This document shows, piece after piece, positions 35,543-45,152 of a stretch of 64,000 nt of DNA (positions are counted from its first letter, which is position 1; every line of letters begins with the position of its first letter). Under the pieces are notes generated by a model. It made no database searches and was not told where the DNA came from. It saw only the letters and a program-made list of their open reading frames with translations. A program made the position numbers and the translations under genes. This DNA is from Pseudomonadota bacterium (lineage in GTDB: Bacteria; Desulfobacterota; Desulfobulbia; Desulfobulbales; JAGXFP01), in the NCBI GenBank assembly GCA_018814305.1, contig JAHJAA010000058.1, positions 1-64,000 on the forward strand, read 5' to 3'.

Positions 35543-36625
35543 TCACAGACTGGAGAGTTTGTACCGTTCCGACAAAACAGTCAAGGCATATGGGTTGGGA
35601 GAAACACCCACCGGGGCTGGAAGTTGCCGTCGGTTATCGGCGGTTCGATGAGATCCGGCCCCATTGCTCTTGGCAAAACCATATTCAACCAGTCGTTTGA
35701 TGTCATCCCACATGGTCTCACTACCAAGGACAGCAACAACCAACTCATCATCTCCACGCTTAAACTTCCCGACATAGGTTTGCCGTGCAGCCCTGGTATA
35801 ACCGGTTTTCCCCCCTTCAGCGCCGTCAACCTGCCAGAGGGCCCGATTATGATTCCGCAACAATTTCCCGTAACCGGTGCGAACCTTGATTCTGGCAATT
35901 CGTGCGGCAAATTCAGAATTATCCATGGCCTCTCGGAACAACACTGCGAGGTCACTGGCTGTTGTATACTGACCATGGGCAGTCAAACCGGTGGCGGTGC
36001 GACAGGCGGTACTCTTTGCGCCCAACTCGCGAGCGGTCCGGGTCATCAGTTTGGCAAAGGTCTTTTCCGAACCGGAAATTTTCTCTGCCAGGGCAACACT
36101 TGCATCATTGGCCGACGACAAGAGCACCGCATTAATCAAATCACCAGCCCGATAGGATTTCCCCTTACGCAAATACACTTTAGATCGGGGCATTCCCGCA
36201 GCCCTCCGACTCGCTGACACCCAGTCGTTATCATCCAAGGTTTTAATAGCGATCAAACCGGTTAGAATTTTGATGGTACTGGCTGGTTGCGCAGGTCGAT
36301 AAGGATTATGGGCATAGATGATTTCCCCCGATTGAGCATCCATCACAATGGCGCTCCGAGAGGTTAGCTGTTGGCGGAAAAGATCATCACCCAAAGGAGG
36401 TACTGAAATATCCTCGGGAGAGTTCTTTGAATCGCCGTCAAGCCGGACAAGAGCCTGGGATGGTACAACCAAAGCTTCCTTGACCGGCTCAGGGGAAAAT
36501 TTATGGGTGGTATCAACGAGGGGAATCCCTCCTTGCTGTCGAGCAAAAGAGAGTGCAGGAAACAACAATAGGAAAAACAGAATCGACAATTGCACATACA
36601 TGAATTTTGAAACATGTACCATCAT
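35543..36625 (-). CDS. D-alanyl-D-alanine carboxypeptidase (S11, DacA-like)
   Basis: 360 residues with a signal peptide (hydrophobic stretch ending FPALSFA). The three penicillin-binding motifs are present: STIK (Ser116-Lys119), SxN as SSANDAS, and KTG in GGKTGYT. These are the catalytic elements of low-molecular-weight PBPs, which trim the terminal D-Ala of peptidoglycan stem peptides in the periplasm. The C-terminus is short and lacks an obvious amphipathic anchor. The annotated frame would start with GTG at 36631; the ATG at 36625 is used. An 8-bp inverted repeat without a T-run lies downstream at 35354-35389. Confidence 0.88.
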   Translation of the reverse strand: MMVHVSKFMYVQLSILFFLLLFPALSFARQQGGIPLVDTTHKFSPEPVKEALVVPSQALVRLDGDSKNSPEDISVPPLGDDLFRQQLTSRSAIVMDAQSGEIIYAHNPYRPAQPASTIKILTGLIAIKTLDDNDWVSASRRAAGMPRSKVYLRKGKSYRAGDLINAVLLSSANDASVALAEKISGSEKTFAKLMTRTARELGAKSTACRTATGLTAHGQYTTASDLAVLFREAMDNSEFAARIARIKVRTGYGKLLRNHNRALWQVDGAEGGKTGYTRAARQTYVGKFKRGDDELVVAVLGSETMWDDIKRLVEYGFAKSNGAGSHRTADNRRQLPAPVGVSPNPYALTVLSERYKLSSL

Positions 36626-37120
36626 GATCACTCAGATAGAACTGGTGAAAAAAAATGTTCACCAAATTGATCAAATGTACCAACCGAAACGAAACGGAAA
36701 GGACGCATTGATCAACACCAGATTCAATCTGATAGTGCAGGAATAACCCTGAAAAATCAAGGGGTTTCTTCAACAACAGCCCGATATCCCTTGTTTTTTT
36801 ATAAATAAATCAAAAACAATCTCATTTCTATCTAAAATTCTACGACAATCTCCATAAAAAAACGAAACTGGGGCGATCAATGCCCAAATTAATTTCTCAT
36901 TCAAATTATCACGTATAAACAACCTCCTTTCGTTAAAGAAGCTGACGGGTTGAAAAAATATCGGCTTGAATTATTCGAAAATTCAATATCATGACCGCTT
37001 AATATTCTGTTTTTTTTACATTTGCATCTTCAATGAACTGTGGTGTATCGTACTAATGCTCAGTTGTTCTTTTATTAAAACAGGCAGGGGTTTCTGGTTT
37101 TAAAAATTCGGAGGTGTCGT
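36626..37120. other. AT-rich divergent intergenic region
   Basis: 495 nt between the carboxypeptidase and the first polyglycine lipoprotein. AT-rich from about 36780 to 37080. It must hold two divergent promoters. No RNA structure, repeat or credible small gene was recognised. Confidence 0.5.
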
Positions 37121-38764
37121 ATGAGAAAAATGATGAAGTCATTCGCCAGTCTGGCCGTGGCAGTAACACTTTTCATGCTGTTGCCCGCTTGCGGCGGCGG
37201 CGGTGGCGGGGATGACAATGGCACCACCACAACAACAACCACGACCGGCGGTAACACTACTACAACGACAACTTCTTCTGCGTCCGCCCAGGCAGTATCG
37301 GGGGTGGTTGTTGATCCGACGACTAATGCCCCGGTTGGCGGAGCATATATCGCGGCCCTCGAACAGCTTTCAAGCCTGGTCCGCGTTGCCGGCGGAACAC
37401 CGGTGGCAACCGCCACCACTGACGCCAACGGCAACTACACCATGACGGGCCTGCAGGCCGGGGTAACCTATTATTTCCAGATAGAAGCCACCGGCTATGA
37501 AACATTTAATTATTATGATATCCAACCGGACGCAGCAAGCCCCTTGACCCTTGAAAATGCCCGGACCATTCCCACGGCCCTGGCAGGGCAAACCACCTCG
37601 GTCAGCGGCACCGTCAAAAATGCCTCCACCAACACTGGCCTCCCCAGTATGACAGTGAACCTGCGGGGCGGGGTAAACAACCGCACCGGCACCGTCATCA
37701 CGACCGACGTCACCGATACGACGGGTGGATATTCCTTCGATAATTTGGGAGCAGGGTCTTATACCGCCGAGATCAACGGTAATATCGGCAACGCCCCGAT
37801 TGTAACCGCCTACTATACCCTGACAGCAATTCCAGGTGGAAGTGCGAATGACAATCAAGACTTCCCGGTAACGGCAGGAGTCAATTCCAATCAGTACCGA
37901 ATCGTTCTCAGCTGGGGCGATAATCCGAGTGATCTGGACAGCCACTTCACCGGCCCAGCCCAGGACGGGACGCGCTTCCATGTGTCTTACGGCATGGGCG
38001 ATTATCCTTACGGCACGGCAACGTACGAAAGTGGGAACAGGGCTGCTGGCCCGGATACCGAAGTATTCCTGGATGTGGACAATACCAGTCACGGCTATGA
38101 CAACGGTCCGGAAACAACGACAATCGTCGTGCCGCGCTCAGGATCATACAATTTTTATGTCCATCACTACAGCGGCAGCAGCAACCTTTCCTCCTCCGGT
38201 GCCCAGGTAAAGGTCTATAAGGGAAGCTCACTGCTGGCTACCTACAACCCGCCTTCCGGAGCGGTGGGCGACGATGATGTCTGGGCGGTCTTCAGCATGG
38301 CGGTGACTTCCTCCGGGCAGACCATCACCTCGGTGAACCAGATATTCGTCGGTGCCGGGACTTACAGCGACCTTGATAGTCTGATCGGCGGTTCCTCGGG
38401 AACCTATACCAACCGACTGCTGATCGGCTCTGGTTTTGATGGAGCTGCCGTGACCGGTACCGGCACCAGTTTTTCACTGGCATCATTGAGTAACGGTGGC
38501 GATCTCTACGCCCATATAGAAAGCGGGGCTGCATTTGAAACCAAATTCGCCCGACTGTATATTAACGATGGTCTTTACGGCCAGAAGGATTATTGCACCT
38601 CCTGCAACTCCGTTCCCCTGGTCAACGGCACCAACGTGAAGGTGGGAGCCTTCCGGATCACCGATCCGGGGAGCTATACCCTCAAGGCCTATGCCGTGGG
38701 AACGGTGGTTGACATCGGCGTTGAAACCCTGCTGGGGACGGCAACTCTTTCCATAACCCAATAG
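37121..38764 (+). CDS. Polyglycine-lipobox lipoprotein with carboxypeptidase-regulatory-like and YfaP-like domains
   Basis: 547 residues. Signal peptide with lipobox LLPAC followed by six Gly and a Thr-rich linker. Two carboxypeptidase-regulatory-like beta domains (about 62-130 and 150-225) carry DANGNYTM and DTTGGYSF turns. Then comes a domain beginning VLSWGDNPSDLDSHF with DTEVFLDVD, similar to YfaP-type surface proteins, and a final beta domain. It is an outer-membrane or surface lipoprotein; the ligand is unknown. GGAGGTG precedes the ATG, and a perfect terminator follows. Confidence 0.8.
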   Translation: MRKMMKSFASLAVAVTLFMLLPACGGGGGGDDNGTTTTTTTTGGNTTTTTTSSASAQAVSGVVVDPTTNAPVGGAYIAALEQLSSLVRVAGGTPVATATTDANGNYTMTGLQAGVTYYFQIEATGYETFNYYDIQPDAASPLTLENARTIPTALAGQTTSVSGTVKNASTNTGLPSMTVNLRGGVNNRTGTVITTDVTDTTGGYSFDNLGAGSYTAEINGNIGNAPIVTAYYTLTAIPGGSANDNQDFPVTAGVNSNQYRIVLSWGDNPSDLDSHFTGPAQDGTRFHVSYGMGDYPYGTATYESGNRAAGPDTEVFLDVDNTSHGYDNGPETTTIVVPRSGSYNFYVHHYSGSSNLSSSGAQVKVYKGSSLLATYNPPSGAVGDDDVWAVFSMAVTSSGQTITSVNQIFVGAGTYSDLDSLIGGSSGTYTNRLLIGSGFDGAAVTGTGTSFSLASLSNGGDLYAHIESGAAFETKFARLYINDGLYGQKDYCTSCNSVPLVNGTNVKVGAFRITDPGSYTLKAYAVGTVVDIGVETLLGTATLSITQ

Positions 38765-38827
38765 AACGCCGACTCCAGAACTCCGTACCCACCCCAATCT
38801 CCCGGGTTGGATACGGATAACTCTACG

Positions 38828-38864
38828 AGGATAGCCTTTCTCCCGAAAGGCTATCCTTTTTTTT
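38828..38864 (+). terminator. Strong rho-independent terminator
   Basis: Perfect 13-bp stem (38828-38840 with 38845-38857), TCCC loop, then T8. It follows the lipoprotein gene by 64 nt. Confidence 0.92.
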
Positions 38865-38986
38865 GATTCGGGGAGGTGAGGCCAGTCGGAAAGAGTCGAG
38901 ACATGGGAGGGAGGATCTGCTCTTTTTTCTGTTCATGGAAGCGTCAGGAGAAAAAATAAACCGGTCAGACAACTTTGAACAGCTCG

Positions 38987-40246
38987 TCAATCTAAATCAC
39001 TGTCCTTGAATTTCTGATAGCAATCCGGACAGACACTATGACTGAATTGAGCCTCTGAGTGGGAACATATATAGGCTTCGATTATATCCCATGCCCCCTC
39101 ATCATCTCTGATTTTCTTGCAATAGGAACATATTGGAATAATACCCCTGAGCGTTTTAACTTCATCAAGAGCCCTATTAAGTTCGGCAATGAGTACTTCT
39201 TTTTCCTCCTCGGCCTGCTTGCGTTTACTCACATCACGGGCAATTGCATACGTAACACCCTCATCAAGAATGGGGCGAGAGATCCACTCAAGCCATTTAT
39301 ACGTCCCATCTTTACACCTGTATCGATTTTCAAAATTAAAGACAGGTTCACCCTTACCAAGCTTCTCTTTAATCACTTCGAGGGTCCTGGCTTGATCTTC
39401 AGGATGAATAAAATCCAATAATGGTTTTTCTAGTAGTTCAATTTCCTGATACCCAAGAATCGTATTCCACGCAGGATTAATTTTCCTGAAAGAACCCTTA
39501 ATATCGGCAATACAGACCATATCAAGAGAAAGCTCAAATATTCGCTTAAAGGCCTCCTCGGCCTGCTTCCGTTCTTCCAACGACAGCTTGAGTTGATGCG
39601 TCATACTGTTAAATTTTTTGCACAACATTGAAATTTCATCAGAGCCACTCGAATCTATCCGAATATCGAAATTTCCTTGGGCAACGGCATTAACTGCATC
39701 AACCAATCTACTCAGACGACGGGTTACAAAGTAGACCAGGAGAATGGTTACAGCGACGATGAAAATCATAAACAGCAAAGCACTGTTAATGGCCCGCGTA
39801 CGCCCTTCTTTATAAGCCTTGAAAAGCAATTCGTTGGAAAACTCGACGGCAAGCGTTCCGACCAGGCCCGCTTTATTTAAAAGTTGCTGGCGCAACCAGT
39901 AATTGTGTCCATAATCTTCCAACTCAGGAAGTGGCCTCCCAAGGGTTCCAGGCTCACTGCTTGCAACAATTACATTAGATCGATCAGAAAGGTAAATCGT
40001 CTTGATCCTCTTTTGTCGCTGGATATTTTCTAAATATGGCTGCAACTCTTTGTATTCATCATTTATTATGGCAAACCGGCAGGTATCACTCATCATTGCC
40101 AGCACCGATTGATTGTCGTTCTTAGCCTGGATATGGACCATATTAAACGACACCTGATCGAACTGATATAGAACAAGACCAACCATTAACGATTCGAATA
40201 GAATAATGAAGATGGCAGTTTTATATTTGAGAGAATGCAAATTCAT
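38987..40246 (-). CDS. Membrane HAMP-PAS sensor with C-terminal cysteine module, no kinase domain
   Basis: 419 residues. TM1 about 10-27, a periplasmic sensor region of about 120 residues, TM2 about 155-175, HAMP about 175-225, a PAS domain about 235-350 ending in ARDVSKRK, and a coiled coil. The last 50 residues hold GIIPICSYCKK and HSVCPDCYQKF, two CxxC pairs that probably bind zinc. This C-terminal module is usually seen next to kinase or GGDEF domains; here it is the end of the protein and no output domain is present. It starts 1 nt after the PhnD-like gene stop, so the two form an operon. Confidence 0.8.
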   Translation of the reverse strand: MNLHSLKYKTAIFIILFESLMVGLVLYQFDQVSFNMVHIQAKNDNQSVLAMMSDTCRFAIINDEYKELQPYLENIQRQKRIKTIYLSDRSNVIVASSEPGTLGRPLPELEDYGHNYWLRQQLLNKAGLVGTLAVEFSNELLFKAYKEGRTRAINSALLFMIFIVAVTILLVYFVTRRLSRLVDAVNAVAQGNFDIRIDSSGSDEISMLCKKFNSMTHQLKLSLEERKQAEEAFKRIFELSLDMVCIADIKGSFRKINPAWNTILGYQEIELLEKPLLDFIHPEDQARTLEVIKEKLGKGEPVFNFENRYRCKDGTYKWLEWISRPILDEGVTYAIARDVSKRKQAEEEKEVLIAELNRALDEVKTLRGIIPICSYCKKIRDDEGAWDIIEAYICSHSEAQFSHSVCPDCYQKFKDSDLD

Positions 40247-40247
40247 T

Positions 40248-41126
40248 TTATTGAGTGTTTAACCTCTGCCAATATGTATAAATGACATCATAATCCTGAT
40301 CAGTTGCAGGAATAAAAGGGCTTTCCTTATTTGCCCCAAAAATCAATTTGAGATCATCTGGTACACCGGGGAGAGACGTGTTCAGAAGGGTTTTGGAGAT
40401 TATATCCTTATCCCGCGCGGAAACGTTGGGGTGAACTACAAACAGAATGTCCGGTATGGTTGGGGTTCTGGCCAGTATTTTTAACTGCATCATCATTTTT
40501 TTTTCAAAGATCCTCAAGGCGGGTTCACCAGTTGCACACGCCGCGGCTTTAGCGGTAGCAACCTGTTGCAGACAGGAATGATGTCCATCCTGATATTTAA
40601 TGGTTACATCCTTGGTAAGATCAAGGCCGGCTTCAACCAAGGCGCTCTTGGCAAGATAACTTAATGCTGCCACTTCCGGGGCCATGGCGATGGTTTTTTG
40701 CTTTAAATCCTGCAGGGACTGCAATGGACTGTCTTGCAGAACAACAAAAACTGCGCCCAGTTTACCGTTTCTGGCAACAACCGGTTGATATCCGGCAGGT
40801 ACTGCAATTTTCACATAATCAAATGGCTGCACCAAAGCGACATCAAAATCCCCCATCGAGAGCTTTTTCATGAATTTTTCAAAAGACGAGGCACTCTTAT
40901 AATCGACTCTCTTGCCTAAATTTCCACTCAATTCTGCAGCAATTGGCGCAAAGATACCTTCAAGCCTGGCAGAGGGCAGAAAAGGGAAAACACCCATTGA
41001 ATAAGAATCCTTCATGGTGTCTTTCGGTTGTTCTGCTTGTGCCGGAGAGAACGAATTGCCCACCACACACATCATTAAAGAGAAGAAAACCACCCTGATC
41101 TGCATGAGGATAAATTTTGATTTCAT
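40248..41126 (-). CDS. PhnD-like phosphate/phosphonate-type periplasmic binding protein
   Basis: 292 residues with a signal peptide ending near FSPAQA. GVFPFLPSARLEGIFAPIAAEL, a DFDVALVQPFDYVKI segment and KTIAMAPEVAALSYL match the PhnD/SsuA-like family used for phosphonates, phosphite or related anions. No transporter genes are present. The next gene is the HAMP-PAS sensor in tight operon, so a sensory role is inferred. The frame would begin with TTG at 41132; the ATG at 41126 is chosen. Confidence 0.75.
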   Translation of the reverse strand: MKSKFILMQIRVVFFSLMMCVVGNSFSPAQAEQPKDTMKDSYSMGVFPFLPSARLEGIFAPIAAELSGNLGKRVDYKSASSFEKFMKKLSMGDFDVALVQPFDYVKIAVPAGYQPVVARNGKLGAVFVVLQDSPLQSLQDLKQKTIAMAPEVAALSYLAKSALVEAGLDLTKDVTIKYQDGHHSCLQQVATAKAAACATGEPALRIFEKKMMMQLKILARTPTIPDILFVVHPNVSARDKDIISKTLLNTSLPGVPDDLKLIFGANKESPFIPATDQDYDVIYTYWQRLNTQ

Positions 41127-41563
41127 GCTCAATTTGCCTCAAGATACGTGTTGTGAGAAGCAAGAAAACACCTGACCTTTTTTATGATGTTCGCACAGAG
41201 AATAAACCTTGTCAATTTTTGATGCTCAGATAGAAGGTCAAACGGGAAACGTGAGTCGGTAGCCCCTCAGATTCAACTTCAGAGAGATATCTTAATTTTC
41301 TTAGCGAGTGGATAAAACATGACAAGAATGTTGATTTAATCTTGTTTGACTGAGATAAATTGTGAGACAAATATAAAAGGGGAGAAAAACCAATACTCAT
41401 CAATGATAAGACCAAACTTTCCCTGAGACTGAAAACCACGGTTTTCCATATGCAAAATCCGGGCAACTGGATTGACCGGCGAGTTGTCTACAAAGAGGAT
41501 ATCGGATCCTTTTTGTATGCAAGCAGCATCCAAAACTGTCGAAGAGATAGCCACGGGGGGAAA
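41127..41563. other. Divergent intergenic region between two binding-protein/sensor loci
   Basis: About 440 nt. A minus-strand TTGACA near 41214 has no well-spaced -10. A longer plus-strand frame from 41450 lacks a ribosome site and is treated as the untranslated start of the next gene. Nothing else recognised. Confidence 0.45.
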
Positions 41564-42298
41564 ATGTTTCTCAATAAAACAATCATTTTCTGTCTGCTTT
41601 TAATGCTCTTATTTTCTCCTTGCACCGCCAGCGAAGAAGATACTCATACCATAGGCAGCGACGCTGCCGTTCCACTTTCAACTCCGGAACAGACCGGCAT
41701 GCTTGACCTGATTGTCAAGGAGGCCTTTGCCCGGGTGGGAGAAAAAGTTACTATAATTGGACTCCCCTCAGAACGGTCGCTGCTGAATGCCAACCAGGGA
41801 GTAACCGATGGCGATTTAGTCAGGATTGTCGGCCTGGAAAATCAGTATCCAAACCTGGTTATGGTGCCGGAAAAGATATGGGATTTTGAATTTGTCGCCT
41901 TCAGCAAAAACCGGAATATTACGTTGTCTCGGGAATGGAAGAGCCTTGATCCCTACAGCGTCGGGATAATAACTGGATGGAAAATCCTCGAACAGAATAT
42001 CCATGCCCGGGAAATATCAAAAGTTTCAACCCCGGAACTTCTTTTCACCCTGCTCGATAAAGACCGGGTTGACCTGGTCATCTACAACCGGATCGAGGGG
42101 TATGGCACAATCAAAACAATGCATCTGCAAGGCATATCCGTTATTGAACCTACCATCGAAAGTCGTGAAATGTTCCTGTACCTCAACAAAAAACATGGCG
42201 AATTAGCCCAGCGGCTCGCTGAAGCAATCAGGCAGATGAAAGAGGATGGGACCTTTGCCGATATAGTGAACAAATCACTGCAGGACTACCTGCCCTGA
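41564..42298 (+). CDS. Family 3 (amino-acid-type) periplasmic solute-binding protein
   Basis: 244 residues with a signal peptide (TIIFCLLLMLLFSPCTA). IVKEAFARVGEKVTI, PSERSLLNANQGVTDGDLVRI and the late LYLNKKHGELAQRLAEAI with MKEDGTFADI are typical of SBP_bac_3 proteins. No transporter is nearby. A hybrid kinase begins 7 nt after the stop, so it likely acts as a periplasmic sensor component. A GGGGGG ribosome site precedes the ATG at 41564; the frame extends to 41450 without support. Confidence 0.75.
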   Translation: MFLNKTIIFCLLLMLLFSPCTASEEDTHTIGSDAAVPLSTPEQTGMLDLIVKEAFARVGEKVTIIGLPSERSLLNANQGVTDGDLVRIVGLENQYPNLVMVPEKIWDFEFVAFSKNRNITLSREWKSLDPYSVGIITGWKILEQNIHAREISKVSTPELLFTLLDKDRVDLVIYNRIEGYGTIKTMHLQGISVIEPTIESREMFLYLNKKHGELAQRLAEAIRQMKEDGTFADIVNKSLQDYLP

Positions 42299-42304
42299 GA
42301 AGAT

Positions 42305-44980
42305 ATGCCCTCTGATTCCATACAAAACAGATCAAGCCTGAACGGGATAGGCCGCAAACTTTTCCTGCGGATTCTTTTCTACAGTCTAATCATCTCAGTA
42401 GCATCCACCGGCATCCATATTTTCTGGGAATACCGGAAAGAAATCCAGCACCAGAACAATGTAGTTGATGAATTTGAATATACGCACAAGAGGGAAATAA
42501 CGGAAGCGGCCTGGGTCTCCGACATACCGCTGCTCAAGATCCAGCTTGACGGACTCGTCCACTCCCAACATTTCCAGTTTGCCCAACTCCAACTCCCCGG
42601 CCAACCTCCCCTCTCTGCTGGAGAACCCGGCGCCCCGCACAACATGATCCGGGAATATCAGCTGGAACACCTTCACAATGGCAGAAAAATCCAGCTCGGA
42701 ATACTCAAGATATTCTTAGGCTTGGAGCATCATGACGGGTCAATTTTTAGTACAGCAAAAAGCCTTTTTGCAATCCAGACCTTCACTGTCTTTTTTATTT
42801 CTATCCTGATTTTTTATCTTTTCCAACGCATGGTGGGGCGACACCTGACTAAGATAACCGCATATACCAGGCACATCAACCCGCAAACCCTTGCAGAACC
42901 ACTTGTTCTCGCCTCCCCTTATGACCGGCCAACTCATAATGATGAGATTTCCGTACTCATGAAATCCATAAATTCTATGCGAGTGAATCTGTTGGCCGAT
43001 ATCACCGAGCGCCATCGGTCAAAAAAGGCCTTACAGGAGAGCGAGAATAATTATCGAGACTTTGTCGAAGGAACAGATGATTTGATAGCACGAGTGGATA
43101 ACCAAGGATGTTTCTCCTTTGTCAATAATAAGGCTGAGAAGTATTTAGGTCTGAGCCCGAAAGAATGCATCGGGGTACCAGCCTTTAATTTTGTCCATCC
43201 CGATGACCGGCAGATGACAATCGAATGGTTCCAGCAATGCGCAGCGCAGAAACTGCGTAAAGCAACCATTGAAAATCGCCAGGTGAATTCAAAAACAGCG
43301 GCAGTTTTCAACATTTTGTGGACAACAAACTTTGAATACGATGAGCAGGGGAATGCAACAAGCAATAAGGGCATTGGGCGCGATATTACCGCGCGTAAAC
43401 AGGCAGAGAGTGAACTTCTAACCGAGAAAGAGAAATCCCAGAAATATTTGAATCTGGCTGGCTTCATGTTTTGTGCCCTTGATACAAAAGGGGAAATCAC
43501 CCTTATCAACCCGAAAGGTTGTCAAATATTGAACATCAACACCAAGGAGGATGCACTTGGCAAAAACTGGTTCGACCATTTTTTGCCCAAAAGGATGGTT
43601 ACGGAAGTAAAAGAAGTTTTCAGAAAGCTCATGTCCGGAGACAACAAGCCGGTTGAATATTATGAAAATCCTATTCTGACGGCAGACGGTCAAGAACGGA
43701 TCATCGCCTTTAATAACACCATCTTAAAAAATAATGCCGGCAACATTACCGGGATTCTTTTCTCCGGCGAAGACGTCACTGATCTCAGACATGCCGAGCA
43801 GGAAAAAGCTAAACTGGAAGCCCAACTCCGCCAGGTCTACAAAATGGATGCACTTGGAACTATGGCCGGAGGAATCGCTCACGATTTCAACAACATCCTC
43901 GCGATAATCCTAGGTAATGCGGAACTCATCATGGATGAGATCTCTCCCGGAAGCGATACCATGCAATCTGTTGGGCAAATCCAGCAAGCCTCCCTCCGGG
44001 CAAAAGATCTCATAAGCCAGATCCTCGCCTTCAGTCGCAAAGAAAAAATGGAGCTTATTCCAATCCGCCCCCAATCACTGATCAAAGAAACCCTTAAGCT
44101 TCTTCGTTCTACTACTCCGACCACCGTTTCAATCATCCAGGATATACCTGAAGATTGTGGTGTGATTATGGCAGATCCCACCCAACTCCATCAATTGACC
44201 ATGAACCTTTTCACCAATGCTGTTCATGCCATGAATGAGAAAGGTGAGTTGACCATCAGTTTGCGTCAGGTCGAGATTAATGGGGATGACCTTAATCATG
44301 TTTCGATGGTGTTACTGGCGACCATGAAGGAAGCGGGCAAATACGTCAGGCTCTCGATAACTGATACCGGGAGAGGCATACCCAAAAGAATAATCGCCAG
44401 AATTTTTGACCCTTTTTATACCACCAAAGAGGTAGGCAAGGGGACCGGGATGGGGTTGGCGGTTGTACATGGGATTATTGAAAGCCATGGCGGCTTTATA
44501 ACTGTTGAAAGCGATGAGGGTAAAGGGAGTACCTTTAACGTATTCTTCCCGGTCACCGAAAAAGCAGATGATTTAGAAATTCAAGTTACGTCCGACCTTC
44601 AAGGCGGCACTGAATCTATACTTCTCGTTGACGATGAAGAAAGCATCTTGAAAATGGCCCTTAGAATGCTGGAAAAACTTGGTTACAAGGTTGTGCCAAA
44701 AATAAGCAGCACAGAAGCCCTTGAACTATTCAAGTCCAACCCCGATGAATTCGACCTCCTCATTACCGATCAGTCAATGCCGAATCTTTCCGGTACCGAC
44801 CTTATTGCCGAGATGTTAAAAATCAGACCGGATCTGCCGATCATTCTCTGCACCGGGTACAGCTCAGTCGTATCGAAGGAAAATGCTCGCGAGAAAGGAA
44901 TCAGCCAATTAATCAATAAACCTTATGACAAGAAGTCTTTGGCCAAAGCCATCCGGGAAGTTATGGACGGTCAGGAATAG
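42305..44980 (+). CDS. Hybrid sensor histidine kinase (two PAS, HisKA, HATPase, REC)
   Basis: 891 residues. TM1 about 19-40, a periplasmic region, TM2 about 153-175, a HAMP-like linker, PAS1 about 245-365, PAS2 about 375-495, HisKA with GGIAHDFNN near 521, and an ATPase with NLFTNAVHAM, DTGRGIP, FDPFYTTK and GTGMGLAVV. The C-terminal receiver has LLVDDEES, phospho-Asp in LITDQSMP and Lys in INKPY. It is tightly linked to the upstream solute-binding protein. No separate response regulator is adjacent. It ends at a strong terminator. Confidence 0.9.
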   Translation: MPSDSIQNRSSLNGIGRKLFLRILFYSLIISVASTGIHIFWEYRKEIQHQNNVVDEFEYTHKREITEAAWVSDIPLLKIQLDGLVHSQHFQFAQLQLPGQPPLSAGEPGAPHNMIREYQLEHLHNGRKIQLGILKIFLGLEHHDGSIFSTAKSLFAIQTFTVFFISILIFYLFQRMVGRHLTKITAYTRHINPQTLAEPLVLASPYDRPTHNDEISVLMKSINSMRVNLLADITERHRSKKALQESENNYRDFVEGTDDLIARVDNQGCFSFVNNKAEKYLGLSPKECIGVPAFNFVHPDDRQMTIEWFQQCAAQKLRKATIENRQVNSKTAAVFNILWTTNFEYDEQGNATSNKGIGRDITARKQAESELLTEKEKSQKYLNLAGFMFCALDTKGEITLINPKGCQILNINTKEDALGKNWFDHFLPKRMVTEVKEVFRKLMSGDNKPVEYYENPILTADGQERIIAFNNTILKNNAGNITGILFSGEDVTDLRHAEQEKAKLEAQLRQVYKMDALGTMAGGIAHDFNNILAIILGNAELIMDEISPGSDTMQSVGQIQQASLRAKDLISQILAFSRKEKMELIPIRPQSLIKETLKLLRSTTPTTVSIIQDIPEDCGVIMADPTQLHQLTMNLFTNAVHAMNEKGELTISLRQVEINGDDLNHVSMVLLATMKEAGKYVRLSITDTGRGIPKRIIARIFDPFYTTKEVGKGTGMGLAVVHGIIESHGGFITVESDEGKGSTFNVFFPVTEKADDLEIQVTSDLQGGTESILLVDDEESILKMALRMLEKLGYKVVPKISSTEALELFKSNPDEFDLLITDQSMPNLSGTDLIAEMLKIRPDLPIILCTGYSSVVSKENAREKGISQLINKPYDKKSLAKAIREVMDGQE

Positions 44981-45083
44981 ATCCTGCTCTTTATGGAAGG
45001 GTGGGTTTTTTTGCCTTAATATTTAAAATAGCTATCCTCACTGTTCTGGAGGTGATCTCCCCAGGTCGCCCTCCGAGAGAATA

Positions 45084-45123
45084 AAAAAGGCGTTGAGTCA
45101 TTTGATGACTCAACGCCTTTTTT
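45084..45123. terminator. Bidirectional rho-independent terminator
   Basis: A 17-bp perfect stem including GGCGTTGAGTCA/TGACTCAACGCC, loop TTTGA, flanked by A6 and T6. It serves the hybrid kinase on plus and the TSP3 lipoprotein on minus. Confidence 0.92.
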
Positions 45124-45152
45124 AATAGGGGACCACTCCTTTCGGTTCGGGA

